From Acidobacteriaceae bacterium (GTDB lineage Bacteria; Acidobacteriota; Terriglobia; Terriglobales; Acidobacteriaceae), in the NCBI GenBank assembly GCA_003134435.1, contig PLBE01000053.1:1-36669 (forward strand): a stretch of DNA of 36,669 nt, given 5' to 3'. Below, piece after piece: positions 16,270 through 24,431 of this stretch. Every line of letters starts with the position of its first letter. The stretch's first letter is position 1. The notes beneath the pieces were generated by a model that made no database searches, was not told the DNA's origin, and saw only the letters and a program-made list of their open reading frames with translations. The translations under genes and the position numbers were made by a program.

Positions 16270-16869
16270 CTACTCCTTCGGAAAGTTCGGGTCGGCCTTC
16301 ACTTCTTCAATCTGCTTCGTGTGGCGTTCCGAATGCGCTGAGATCAGCAGGATCCACTGGTAAGCGTCGAGCGGTCCCAGATTCGGGTTGGGGCCGAAGT
16401 GGTCGCGTAGTTCGTCGTTCGTGGTTCGGACGTAATCCATCGTCGCTTTCCGTCCGTCTTCGAAAGCTTTGACCGTTTCTTCGCGAGTGGCCCAGCGGTT
16501 GGTGGGTTTCAGAAACTCCGGCGCCTGCGCTTTGCGACTGCGATCCGGAACTTTTTGGAGCACCAACTCGTCTTTCCCGGCCACCTCGGGACGCTTGTCC
16601 GGATTCGCCGGCGTCATCATGATCTGCTTTTGCACCAGCCCTAACAGAGCGGACTCGGAGACCGCGATATGCTCCGCCACTTCGGCCACCGACCAGCGGT
16701 CCGGCGCCGGCTTGAATCGCCACTGCTTCTCCGACAATCCAGCAATGGATTTTAGAAAGGCATCGTGGGTCGCTTGCAGACTCTTGAGCGCAGTCTCACG
16801 CTCCGCGGCGGACAAGCTCGTCGCTGCCGGAGATGCCGTCGTTTGCGCGCTGCCAGCCGGCACTAACAT
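16270..16869 (-). CDS. DinB-family protein, probably secreted but with a broken signal peptide frame
   Basis: A four-helix DinB_2-type fold: LKSLQATHDAFLKSIAGLSE, RWSVAEVAEHIAVSESALLG, and the end motif ISAHSERHTKQIEEVK. Histidines in AEHI and HSERH are likely metal ligands. Such proteins resemble metal-dependent thiol transferases, but substrates are mostly unknown. The open frame starts at an internal ATG (16869) giving 199 residues. Upstream the same frame reads RALLGILCMLVPAGSAQT, a textbook signal-peptide core with no start codon. The adjacent frame has ATG at 16919 with AGGGG upstream and encodes MKTQSKLS. Adding one base near 16895 would fuse them into a complete secreted precursor. 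Confidence 0.85.
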   Translation of the reverse strand: MLVPAGSAQTTASPAATSLSAAERETALKSLQATHDAFLKSIAGLSEKQWRFKPAPDRWSVAEVAEHIAVSESALLGLVQKQIMMTPANPDKRPEVAGKDELVLQKVPDRSRKAQAPEFLKPTNRWATREETVKAFEDGRKATMDYVRTTNDELRDHFGPNPNLGPLDAYQWILLISAHSERHTKQIEEVKADPNFPKE

Positions 16870-16994
16870 GCAGAGGATGCCGAGCAGAGCGCGGCTGACA
16901 ACTTCGATTGAGTTTTCATTTTCTTGCCCCTATGAGCTTGGTGGTAGACCAATTATAGTGGCGGACCGGCGAAGCGCAAACGCGCTGCTTCGAA

Positions 16995-17141
16995 TTATTC
17001 AAACCACCCGCTGCGGTATGCCACCCACCACGAAACGAACACCAGGGGAATGCTGGAGGCCAGCGCCCACCAGATCGGCAAGACAAAGTCCGCCACCAAC
17101 CCGAGCACAGTGAAGGTGATCCAGAAGATCTTGCGCTCCAT
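16995..17141 (-). CDS. 48-residue hypothetical membrane protein
   Basis: The minus strand from ATG 17141 to TAA 16995 encodes 48 residues beginning MERKIFW. Two short hydrophobic helices (ITFTVLGLVADFVLPIWWAL and SSIPLVFVSWWVAY) end in RSGWFE. Charge distribution (basic start, aromatic-rich spans) is typical of real small membrane proteins. There is only a weak CAGAG before the start. Function unknown. Confidence 0.5.
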   Translation of the reverse strand: MERKIFWITFTVLGLVADFVLPIWWALASSIPLVFVSWWVAYRSGWFE

Positions 17142-17240
17142 CTCTGGATTGTAAGTCTTTCCCGTTGCCGATGCCCCCGGCCCGCAACTGCAAGGAGAAA
17201 CTTTCGTGTCGAGATGTCGTTTGCCGTGTGTCTACAAAAA

Positions 17241-17495
17241 TCACTGTTTGGGCTTGAGTTCTTCCATCACACTCTGAATCAACTCCTTGGCATCTGTAAG
17301 ATTCTTCATAATGAGCTGCACATCCATCACCGGCTTACCCGGCCAGCGCTGGCTCTGGCAATAGACGCCGTGTTGTCCGACCAGGGACATGGCGTCGGTG
17401 ACCAGATCCATGGTGACCGCAAGTCGTCCACGGGGCACGCCCATACGCAGTTCAAAGTGTTCGAGCTCTTCCTGCTTTTCGTTGAATACAGCCAT
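17241..17495 (-). CDS. Hypothetical small protein
   Basis: 84 residues from the ATG at 17495 (MAVFNEKQEELEHFELRMGV), predicted mixed alpha/beta, ending in a charged helix (DAKELIQSVMEELKPKQ). The frame is open upstream to 17618, so longer versions starting at MAKSWLREL or further up are possible. I prefer 17495 because a TTACAAT box lies 6 nt before it and the upstream part overlaps a repeat-like region. No known domain is recognised. Divergent from the DUF2911 gene. Confidence 0.55.
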   Translation of the reverse strand: MAVFNEKQEELEHFELRMGVPRGRLAVTMDLVTDAMSLVGQHGVYCQSQRWPGKPVMDVQLIMKNLTDAKELIQSVMEELKPKQ

Positions 17496-17667
17496 TGCCA
17501 AATTGTAACGGGGATTTGCGTATAATTCTCGCAGCCAGCTCTTAGCCATCAGCTTGCGCAATCCCTTATCCCAGGCGAATGGGACGGGGGAGAGAAGCCG
17601 AACCGTCAGAGAATGCACCGACAGTGGCTAAAGAGCCAGAAGCTGACAGCTCCCAGGAGGAACACTC

Positions 17668-18222
17668 ATGAAGAAGTTTGCCCTAATCGCAGCATCGCTT
17701 TTCGCCATTGCCACGGTCGCTTCGGCGCAAATGGACATGTCGGACAAAAAAGCCAATCGCCCCAGCCCGCCCGCCAGCGCGGAATGCAAGTTTTCCGACG
17801 GTAAGACGATCAAGATTGACTATTCGAGCCCGCGCGCGAAAGGTCGAAAGATTTTCGGCGAGGCCAGCGAAAAAGCTCTGGTTCCGTACGGCGAGATCTG
17901 GCGAACCGGCGCCAATGAAGCCACCACTTTCGTCACCGATGCCAACCTGACGGTCGGCGGCAAGACAGTCCCCGCCGGCAACTACACCATCTTCACCGTC
18001 CCCAAGGCCGATGCGTGGACCCTGATCGTCAGCAAGAAGACCGGCGAGTGGGGAACGGAAAATCCAACCGATAAAGACGAGTTGGTGCGCGTGCCGATGA
18101 AGGTCTCGAAGAACGGACCCCCGGTTGAAAATTTCCTGATCGCCTTCGATAAGGCGGGCAGCAAATGCACTCTGCGCATGGAGTGGGAAACGACCATCGC
18201 CAGCGTCGAGATCGCCAAGTAG
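17668..18222 (+). CDS. DUF2911 family secreted protein
   Basis: 184 residues with a clear signal peptide (KKFALIAASLFAIATVASAQ). The DUF2911 core is recognisable: IKIDYSSPRAKGRKIFGE, VPYGEIWRTGANEATTFVTD, GKTVPAGNYTIFTVP, WTLIVSKKTGEWG. The family is widespread in Bacteroidota and Acidobacteriota and has no established biochemical role. GGAGG lies 8 nt before the ATG. A compact hairpin follows directly. Confidence 0.9.
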   Translation: MKKFALIAASLFAIATVASAQMDMSDKKANRPSPPASAECKFSDGKTIKIDYSSPRAKGRKIFGEASEKALVPYGEIWRTGANEATTFVTDANLTVGGKTVPAGNYTIFTVPKADAWTLIVSKKTGEWGTENPTDKDELVRVPMKVSKNGPPVENFLIAFDKAGSKCTLRMEWETTIASVEIAK

Positions 18223-18241
18223 AGACGGGGTAGCCCCGTCT
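18223..18241 (+). terminator. Intrinsic-terminator-like hairpin after DUF2911
   Basis: AGACGGGG, TAG loop, CCCCGTCT begins directly after the stop codon and is followed by a short T-run (TTTC). The stem is strong and well placed; it sits between the DUF2911 stop and the next small gene. Confidence 0.6.
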
Positions 18242-18263
18242 TTCGGCGCTATACTGAAACCCG

Positions 18264-18494
18264 ATGCGGCCGATGCTGCGTTTTCTGTGGAACTCGACTC
18301 GGGGCCACCGGATTGCTCCCTGGCGCAGTCCCTATCTTCTGTGGCGCATGGAGACCTACACCGGGGTCAAAATGACCCAGATCGGATTCCTTGAATTCTG
18401 GGGATTTATGTGGACGGAGCGGGCCAACCTGTGGCGTTTTTTGAAGTGGACTGCTGAAATGGACGGATACGTCCATCCGAGGAGGGGCTCGTAG
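18264..18494 (+). CDS. Hypothetical small aromatic protein
   Basis: 76 residues rich in Trp, Arg and Phe (RFLWNSTRGHRIAPWRSPYL, then MTQIGFLEFWGFMWTERANL). It looks like a compact, possibly membrane-associated protein. No family is recognised. No ribosome-binding site, but a TATACT box lies 8 nt before the ATG, so it may be leaderless. It is convergent with the SAM hydrolase gene. Confidence 0.55.
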   Translation: MRPMLRFLWNSTRGHRIAPWRSPYLLWRMETYTGVKMTQIGFLEFWGFMWTERANLWRFLKWTAEMDGYVHPRRGS

Positions 18495-18542
18495 CAGTTG
18501 ACGAGACACTTCGCAACCTGGCGAAGCGCCGAGGGTTGCCTT

Positions 18543-19349
18543 CTAACCCATTACCACATTGACTTCGCTGCCCTTGCCCGCGCCCAGCAATTGAAACGCT
18601 GAACCCCGGTTGGACGCCACTTCCAGGAAACCCATGCTGCCCAGAATGCCAAAAACTTCTCCCGGACCGCCGTCCGCGTAACTGGTGCAGATGCGCGTTG
18701 CCAGTGCCTTGGTTCCGATTGCGATTTTGAAGGCGGGCGGCGCGGCCTCAAAAAGTCGCGGCGCATCCTGCGGAGTGATATTGGTGACGAGATTGCCAAA
18801 ACGATCGACCTTCAGCACGACCCCCCGCAGCGTGTGCTCATCCACGGGCTTGGGCCGGGGCGCGCCAAAGCGAACGTAATCGGTGATCTCTTCGCCAAAA
18901 CGTTCGGGCTCAACCCCCTTGGCGAGATAAGCGGCGACGGGGGAGAAAATATCGCGGCCGTGGAAGGTGTTGCTGGGGGCCTGCAGAAAATAATGCGCGG
19001 CCGTGACCTGGCGAACCGAGATCCGCTCTTCGCGGTCGTAAATCAGAGAAAGCACCCCATTGTCGGGAGCCACGAAAAAATGCCGGTCGCCCGTCATGAC
19101 CACTGGCCGCCGCGCCGTCCCCACCCCCGGATCCACAATTACCATATGTACCGTGCCCGCGGGGAAGTAGGAGTAAGCCTGCGAGATGGTCAACGCGCCG
19201 TCCAGAATATCGAATGGCTGCACCGCGTGGCTGATATCGATGATCTGGGCCTCGGGAGCGATCTCCAGAATGACCCCCTTCATGGCGCCGACATAGTGGT
19301 CGTTGAGTCCGAAATCAGTGGTCAGAGTGATGGTCGCGGTGCGTGCCAA
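18543..19349 (-). CDS. SAM hydroxide adenosyltransferase (DUF62 family)
   Basis: 268 residues, normal for the family, which hydrolyses S-adenosylmethionine to adenosine and methionine and is related to fluorinase/chlorinase. Motifs: ITLTTDFGLNDHYVGAMKGV, IIDISHAVQPFDILDGAL, VHMVIVDPGVGTARRPVVM, FVAPDNGVLSLI, NTFHGRDIFSPVAAYLA. The Asp/Arg/His set used for water activation is consistent with D in VDPGVG, the following R, and H in NTFHGRD. Start is a TTG at 19349 with GAGG 7 nt upstream. The halogenase-specific insertion is not obvious, so hydrolase is the better call. Confidence 0.92.
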   Translation of the reverse strand: MARTATITLTTDFGLNDHYVGAMKGVILEIAPEAQIIDISHAVQPFDILDGALTISQAYSYFPAGTVHMVIVDPGVGTARRPVVMTGDRHFFVAPDNGVLSLIYDREERISVRQVTAAHYFLQAPSNTFHGRDIFSPVAAYLAKGVEPERFGEEITDYVRFGAPRPKPVDEHTLRGVVLKVDRFGNLVTNITPQDAPRLFEAAPPAFKIAIGTKALATRICTSYADGGPGEVFGILGSMGFLEVASNRGSAFQLLGAGKGSEVNVVMG

Positions 19350-19441
19350 TCCGTTGCCTCGCCGGGTCTGTGATTTTTACGGTTCCAACGAAGTATCGGA
19401 TGCCGTACGACGGCGCGTCAAGGAGTCGCCAACGATCGGCA

Positions 19442-19530
19442 AATCAGCAATCAGCAATCAGCCTTCAGCCAAACCAGTCCTGGCTACCCGATCTATCGCG
19501 ATGCTAAGTGCCGAACGCTGACTGCTGATT
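19442..19530. repeat. Inverted repeat in the intergenic region before the signal-peptidase-like gene
   Basis: AATCAGCAATCAGC (19442-19455, part of a tandem AATCAGC run) pairs with GCTGACTGCTGATT (19517-19530) with one mismatch, spacer 61 nt. It resembles the gcvH-gcvPA element in architecture (arms 14-18 nt, middle 60-70 nt, tandem short direct repeats in the left arm), though not in sequence. Confidence 0.45.
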
Positions 19531-19610
19531 AGCGGACGTAAGCGATATTCTGCCCCCAACAGCGCTGCTTTTGCCCGGCGCACCGCGCTGACGACCCGAT
19601 TGGGGGTGGG

Positions 19611-20305
19611 GTGATCTTTCTCGCACTTTTCGGCGTGCTAATCCTCTGCTTTTGGCCTGTGCGTTTCCCGAGGTTCTTTTTTGGGTTACAGCTTCTTGCC
19701 GGTGCCGCGATGGTGGTCTGCGTGGTTGCTACATGGGGTGCACTACGTGTGTCGAGTGCCGCCTCTACACGTGGTCCCCATTGGTGGCTTTTTTCCTCAT
19801 ACCGCTTGCACTGATGATTTCATTCGTGCATGGCAACTGGCTGCTGCGAGTAGCAGGGTTTCAAATCTTCGACGTGCCCTCCACCGGAATGCAACCGACC
19901 GTGCTGAACGGAGATCGAATACTGATTGATCTGCGACAGTACCGAGACGCTAAACCAAAACCTCACGACATCGTGATTTTCCGTAAGGACGGTTGGTTTT
20001 TCATCAAAAGAGTGGTGGCCGTAGGCGGCGACACCATAGAGAGCAAAGATGGTGTGCTTTTTGTAAACGGGCACCAACTCGAAGAGCCATATGTCCAGCA
20101 TGTCGGAAACCCGCCCCCGGAGTTGCGGGAGTTTGGCAACACGCAAATCCCTCAGGGAGAACTGTTCGTGGTCGGTGATAACCGAGATGTAAGCAGAGAT
20201 AGTCGACTGCCGGACTTCGGCCCGGTAGGCGAGCAGAGTGTTACGGGCAAAGCTTTGTATGTTCTCCGCTCCACTTCGAAGCGGTACGGGACCGATCTTC
20301 GCTGA
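19611..20305 (+). CDS. Signal peptidase I-like (S26) protein, frameshifted and lacking the catalytic Ser
   Basis: The catalytic part is in the frame ending at 20305: DVPSTGMQPTVLNGDRILID, DIVIFRKDGWFFIKRVVAVG, GDNRDVSRDSRLPDFGPVG. All SPase I boxes are recognisable and the general-base Lys is present in FIKRVV. But in the nucleophile box the canonical Ser just before Met is Gly (codon GGA at 19886-19888). The membrane N-terminus is in another frame from a GTG at 19611 with GGGGG upstream (IFLALFGVLILCFWPVRF, LLAGAAMVVCVVATW), switching near 19760-19790. As read, the protein would be split; the longest single ORF for the second half is 19652-20305. Probably inactive as a peptidase; either a pseudogene or a non-catalytic paralogue with one sequencing deletion. 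Confidence 0.75.
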
Positions 20306-20316
20306 CGAGAACAGGC

Positions 20317-21246
20317 CTAATCGACCTGCACATCCCCCGACCCCGTGTGCACGGAAATCGTGGGACCACCACCCCGAACCTTGCCCACCACACTCTTCTT
20401 CGATTCCTGAACCCGCCCCTGCACCGTAGTGGTCACAGGATGGCCCAGTGTCACGCTTCCAGAACTGGAAGAGATATCGACGTCGAAGGCGGCGTCGGAA
20501 GGCACATTGAGCGTTACATTTCCCGAACCGGTGCGCACGTTCCACATATTCTTGGGCAGCCCTTTGCCGTGGATGTCGCCGCTGCCCGCTTCGGCACGGA
20601 ATCCACCATTGATTCCGCTGACCGTGATGTTGCCCGAGCCCGTGCGGATATCGACGTCGCCCGCGCCCATTTCCTCGATTTCAATATCGCCGCTGCCCGC
20701 CTTGACCTTGGCCGGGCCCGAAAGATCGCGTCCCTTAACATTTCCCGAGCCTGTCTGGAAATGCATTTCACCCGTCAGGCGCGCCAGCCGCAGGTCGCCC
20801 GACCCGCTCTCCAGATCGACGTTTCCCTTGAGTCCCTCGACATTCTGGTCGCCGCTGCCCGTGTGAGCGCGGACGGCCGTGTTCTCCGGAACGGTGATTT
20901 CGTAATCCACCGAAATATTGTTCATGTTTACGTAGTCGATCCGAATGCTGTTGCCGTTCTGCCGGATGGGGGGATTATTCTGCAACTCCTGCACCTCGCC
21001 CTTATGGTCGCCGCCGAACCAGGAATTGCCCGAGTGAATCCTGGCATGAATCGAGACCGTGCCGCCTGCCCCGTTCCGGACCGTGATGTCGCCCGAACGA
21101 GTCAGCACTTCGAGGTCGACCGGGCCGTTGACCTGGAACGACCGGTCAAAGTGTCCAATCTCCGAAGCGAAGCCCGCCAGCGAAGTGACCAAAATAAAAA
21201 CCAGGGTGCGGATGGCGCGATGTCGAATCAACAAAGCATTATTCAT
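20317..21246 (-). CDS. DUF4097 family secreted beta-helix-like protein
   Basis: 309 residues, signal peptide at the start (IRTLVFILVTSLAGFAS), then a long series of short beta-strand repeats containing SGSGD/TGSGN turns: VLTRSGDITVRNGAGGTVS, AHTGSGDQNVEGLKG, ESGSGDLRLARLTG, QTGSGNVKGRDLSG, KAGSGDIEIEEMG, RTGSGNITVSGINGG and so on to the last residues. DUF4097 proteins are putative adhesin or envelope-sensing modules of unknown role. The ATG has GGAG 10 nt upstream. It is downstream of the efflux adaptor gene on the same strand. Confidence 0.9.
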   Translation of the reverse strand: MNNALLIRHRAIRTLVFILVTSLAGFASEIGHFDRSFQVNGPVDLEVLTRSGDITVRNGAGGTVSIHARIHSGNSWFGGDHKGEVQELQNNPPIRQNGNSIRIDYVNMNNISVDYEITVPENTAVRAHTGSGDQNVEGLKGNVDLESGSGDLRLARLTGEMHFQTGSGNVKGRDLSGPAKVKAGSGDIEIEEMGAGDVDIRTGSGNITVSGINGGFRAEAGSGDIHGKGLPKNMWNVRTGSGNVTLNVPSDAAFDVDISSSSGSVTLGHPVTTTVQGRVQESKKSVVGKVRGGGPTISVHTGSGDVQVD

Positions 21247-21314
21247 AGCGTTTTAACTCCGGGAATCTGGTTTGTAATTCTGCCATCTGGTGTGTCATTG
21301 CTGACATCTTGCGT

Positions 21315-21340
21315 GTCATCCCGAGCGCAACGAAGGACCT
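21315..21340 (+). repeat. Half-copy of a dispersed CCTGAGCGAA-type repeat
   Basis: A 26-nt stretch beginning GTCATCCCGAGCGCAACG and ending GGACCT matches the left arm of the complete palindromic element at 24432-24513 with two differences. It lies in the 142-nt spacer between DUF4097 and the efflux adaptor; no right arm is present. Confidence 0.6.
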
Positions 21341-21388
21341 GTGTATTTCGCCTGCGCAAGGGAGAGACGCTGAAACTTTATCCCATCC

Positions 21389-22603
21389 CTACTGCAATAC
21401 GACCTGGTCGCCTTCCTTCAACCCCTGCAGCAACTCGGTCTTCGCCCCATTCGAAATCCCGATGTTGACCGCGATCTTTTTCTTGCCTTCTTTAGCCTTC
21501 GGATCGGGTACTTCCACCGATGCCTTCTTATCCTTGTCGTAGATAATCGAGCCTTCCGGAATCTGGAGCACGTTCTTGTGCTCTTCCAGAATGATCTCCG
21601 CGTTGGCCGTCATCATCGCCTTGAGCACGCCTTCTGGATTATTGATCGAGACGCGCACTTCGAACGTGGTGACGTTATCTTTCTCCACACCCATGGGCGA
21701 GATCTTGGTCACTTTGCCGGTAAACGTCTTGTCCTTGAACGACTCAACTTTGATCCGCGCCGGTTGTCCCAGATAAACCTTGCCAATATCGCTCTCGTCG
21801 ACTTTCCCTTTGACGTACACCTCGCTGGTGTCGCCGAGCGTCATGACGAGCGTGGCCGACGATCCCAGCACCAGAATCGAACTCACCGCGTCGCCAATCT
21901 CGACATCACGCGACAGAACGATCCCATCGATTGGCGACTCGATCGTGGTATAGCCCAGTTGTTCTTCCAGTTGTTTCAGGTTGGCGCGGTCCTGCGCCAC
22001 CTGTCCCTGCGCCTGGCCAATCTTGGCCTGCAACACTTGCAATTGCGCCTTGGCAACGTTTTGCTTGTTCAGGGACATCTCGTAATTCTTCTCCGCGTCG
22101 TCGAGAGCCGAAGCCGAAACCACGCCGTCCTTGGCCATGCCCTGGGCGCGGTCGTACGCGCGCTTCAGCAGTGGCACGTCGGGACCCTCGGCATCAACTT
22201 TGGCGCGCTCCAGGTCGGCCCGCGTGCCGTTCAGGCTGGCGCTCGATCCTTCCAACTGGGCCCGCGCCTGGTCCACCCGCGCTTGAATCTCTTCTTTGTC
22301 CAGTTCGGCGAGGATCTGACCCTTCCTCACCTTGTCGCCGTAATCGACGTAAAGCTTCTTGACGATCCCGCTGGCTTTGGATTTGATCTCAACCTTTGTG
22401 ATCGGTTCGATCTTGCCCGTAGCCACAACGCTTTTCGCCAGGTCGCCTTTTTCCACCTTCGCCAGCTTCGAGGGATCGATCTTGGTGCCACCGCTGGTGG
22501 CCGCGATCAACCCGCCGGCCACTAACAGAACCAGAACCGCGGCGATTACGCCGTAGAGGATTCGTTTGCGCCGCTTCTTCCTGCCATTGCCGTTACCGTC
22601 CAC
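21389..22603 (-). CDS. RND/MacA-type efflux periplasmic adaptor (HlyD family)
   Basis: 404 residues. N-terminal basic segment and membrane anchor (ILYGVIAAVLVLLVAGGLIA). Then the biotinyl-lipoyl-like half (VEIKSKASGIVKKLYVDYGD), a long coiled-coil hairpin (about residues 110-215, DQARAQLEGSSASLNGTRAD and following), the second lipoyl half (LGYTTIESPIDGIVLSRDVE) and a beta-barrel/membrane-proximal domain. Such adaptors bridge an inner-membrane pump and an outer-membrane channel; neither partner is in the window, the DUF4097 gene being the only downstream neighbour. I choose the GTG at 22603 because GGAGG is 5 nt upstream; an ATG at 22642 would add 13 residues. Confidence 0.9.
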   Translation of the reverse strand: MDGNGNGRKKRRKRILYGVIAAVLVLLVAGGLIAATSGGTKIDPSKLAKVEKGDLAKSVVATGKIEPITKVEIKSKASGIVKKLYVDYGDKVRKGQILAELDKEEIQARVDQARAQLEGSSASLNGTRADLERAKVDAEGPDVPLLKRAYDRAQGMAKDGVVSASALDDAEKNYEMSLNKQNVAKAQLQVLQAKIGQAQGQVAQDRANLKQLEEQLGYTTIESPIDGIVLSRDVEIGDAVSSILVLGSSATLVMTLGDTSEVYVKGKVDESDIGKVYLGQPARIKVESFKDKTFTGKVTKISPMGVEKDNVTTFEVRVSINNPEGVLKAMMTANAEIILEEHKNVLQIPEGSIIYDKDKKASVEVPDPKAKEGKKKIAVNIGISNGAKTELLQGLKEGDQVVLQ

Positions 22604-22642
22604 AACTGCCTCCTGCTGGTATTGAAACTCAAGAACTGGCAT

Positions 22643-22959
22643 TCACAACTTGTTACGCGAGACCCATCGCAATAGTTCCTGAAAAGTTCCCTGAAAAAAG
22701 TTCCTGAAAACTTTCTTGAATCGTGCTCGAGGATTTCCTGGGACCTCGATCCGGTTCGTCTTCCCGTCGCCGCACGCCGGCCTCCACCCATACTTCGCTT
22801 AGACCGCCGGACCGCGAAAAAGAAAGCCATGCGCTTACGATGGCTTTATTGGATCATCCTGATTGTACCGCCACCATCGTCGAAACGGGGCGCGATACGG
22901 CCTCGCAATTCTCGGTTCGCCGGAACATTATTCCTTTGGAATGTTAGAATTAGACTTCC
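22643..22959. promoter_or_regulatory. 317-base gene-free divergent region with triple GTTCCTGAAAA repeat
   Basis: Between the divergent adaptor and CNNM genes. At 22674-22712 the unit AGTTCCTGAAAA occurs three times (the middle copy has an extra C), spaced 11 and 14 nt, upstream of the adaptor start on the minus strand. It looks like an operator array or a slippage expansion. On the plus strand a TAGAAT box at 22945-22950 lies 9 nt before the CNNM start. Confidence 0.45.
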
Positions 22960-24363
22960 ATGATCGCATCCGTGCTGCTGCGGGTGTTCGTTGTCCTGCT
23001 CCTGGTCGCGGTGAACGCCTTCTTCGCCGCCGCCGAGTTCGCGCTGGTCAGCGTGCGCGAAACCCGCATCCAGCAGTTGATCGAAGCCCATCGCGCCGGC
23101 GCCCGTACCGTCCTCAAACTCCATCAGCAACTCAGCCGCGTAGTCAACGGCGTCCAACTGGGAATTACCATCACCAGCCTCAGTCTCGGTTGGCTGGGCG
23201 AGCCCGTGCTGGCGCGTCTCTTCGAAAGCTGGATCGGGAGCATCCCGCACGCGGCCATCTACTCCCATGCCATAGCCGTGGCGGCGGCTTTTGTCATGAT
23301 CACCAGCCTGCACGTGATTCTCGGCGAACTGGTCCCGAAATCTCTGGCGCTGCAACGCGCCGAGAGTGTCGCCCTCGCCGTCGCCGCCCCCATGGACGTT
23401 TTCCTTACCGTCACTCGGCCTTTGACCATTGGCATGAGCAGCGCCGCCGGTTTCGTCCTGCGCGCTTTTGGAACCCGTGAGGTCCGCCACGGCTCCGTCC
23501 ATTCTCCCGACGAACTCAAGCTCATCGTGACCGCTGCCCACCATTCCGGACAACTCTCCAACCCGCAGGAAGAAATGCTGCTGAACGCCCTCGAACTCGA
23601 CAGCATTACCGCCCGCCAGGTCATGGTGCCGCGCACCAGAATTTTCTCCTTGCCCTCCGACCTCACCCTCGACGAAGCCCTCTCTCGCGTCGTCGACGAA
23701 CAACACTCGCGCGTCCCCGTCTATGATCCGCAGCGCGGCCCTGAACATATCATGGGCGTGCTCTATGCCAAGGACTTGATGCGTTGGACGCGCTTGCGCC
23801 TCCGCTTCGGAGCAGTCGCCGCCCCTTCCGCCGAGCGCATTGCCCAGATGAAAATTGGTCAAATCATGCACGATGTTCTGGTCGTCCCCGAAACCAAGTC
23901 TTTGCTGGACCTGCTAGTCGAGTTCCAGCAGCGCAAGCGTCACCTGGCTGTGGTGGTCGATGAATTCGGCTCGACCGCGGGAGTAATCAGTGTCGAAGAC
24001 GTGCTCGAGCAACTGGTGGGCGAACTGGAAGACGAATTTGATGTGGCCTCCACCCAGCCCGTAGTCACCGATGGGAACGCCCCGCTGACGCTCGACGGAG
24101 CCGTCAACATCCGCGACCTCGAAGCCCAATACGAACTGAAACTGCCGCAGGATGAAGGCTTCGAAACGCTAGCTGGCTTCGTACTCTCGCGGCTGCAAAA
24201 AATGCCCACCGGCGGCGAGGCCTTCGACTATGAGGGCCGCCGCTTTGTCGTCGAAAAGATGGACGGCCATCGGGTAGCCAACGTCAGGATCGAGCCCATA
24301 CCAGCAGGCCCGGCGTCGACTATTCCATCGCCGGCAGATCAGGTTGAGCGCGCCGGAGACTAG
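22960..24363 (+). CDS. CNNM/CBS/CorC_HlyC-type membrane protein (HlyC/CorC family)
   Basis: 467 residues. A CNNM/DUF21 membrane domain (about residues 1-200: FVVLLLVAVNAFFAAAEFAL, GVQLGITITSLSLGWLGEP, HVILGELVPKSLALQ) is followed by a CBS-pair region (ITARQVMVPRTRIFSLPSD, DEQHSRVPVYDP, MKIGQIMHDVLVVPETKSLL, VVVDEFGSTAGVISVEDVLE) and a C-terminal CorC_HlyC domain (EDEGFETLAGFVLSRLQK-like, QDEGFETLAGFVLSRL here). These proteins are linked to magnesium/divalent-cation export. The old hemolysin name is historical and no toxin is implied. Confidence 0.93.
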   Translation: MIASVLLRVFVVLLLVAVNAFFAAAEFALVSVRETRIQQLIEAHRAGARTVLKLHQQLSRVVNGVQLGITITSLSLGWLGEPVLARLFESWIGSIPHAAIYSHAIAVAAAFVMITSLHVILGELVPKSLALQRAESVALAVAAPMDVFLTVTRPLTIGMSSAAGFVLRAFGTREVRHGSVHSPDELKLIVTAAHHSGQLSNPQEEMLLNALELDSITARQVMVPRTRIFSLPSDLTLDEALSRVVDEQHSRVPVYDPQRGPEHIMGVLYAKDLMRWTRLRLRFGAVAAPSAERIAQMKIGQIMHDVLVVPETKSLLDLLVEFQQRKRHLAVVVDEFGSTAGVISVEDVLEQLVGELEDEFDVASTQPVVTDGNAPLTLDGAVNIRDLEAQYELKLPQDEGFETLAGFVLSRLQKMPTGGEAFDYEGRRFVVEKMDGHRVANVRIEPIPAGPASTIPSPADQVERAGD

Positions 24364-24431
24364 AAACGCGAAGACACTCGAGGACGAGAGACTAAGATCA
24401 GTACGCGTAAATCGGCAATATGATATGAATC

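Noticed and set aside
17521-17526. TATAAT on the plus strand as promoter of the DUF2911 gene
   Set aside because: No -35 at suitable distance and about 140 nt of leader; the box also lies in a repeat-like region.
20347-21468. 373-codon plus-strand frame opposite DUF4097
   Set aside because: Shadow of the repetitive DUF4097 coding sequence; its apparent repeats mirror the SGSGD codons.
22829-22963. 44-codon plus-strand frame beginning MRLRWLYWIILIV before the CNNM gene
   Set aside because: A hydrophobic start but basic, proline-rich remainder without conservation signs; overlaps the CNNM start and a weak ribosome-binding site only.
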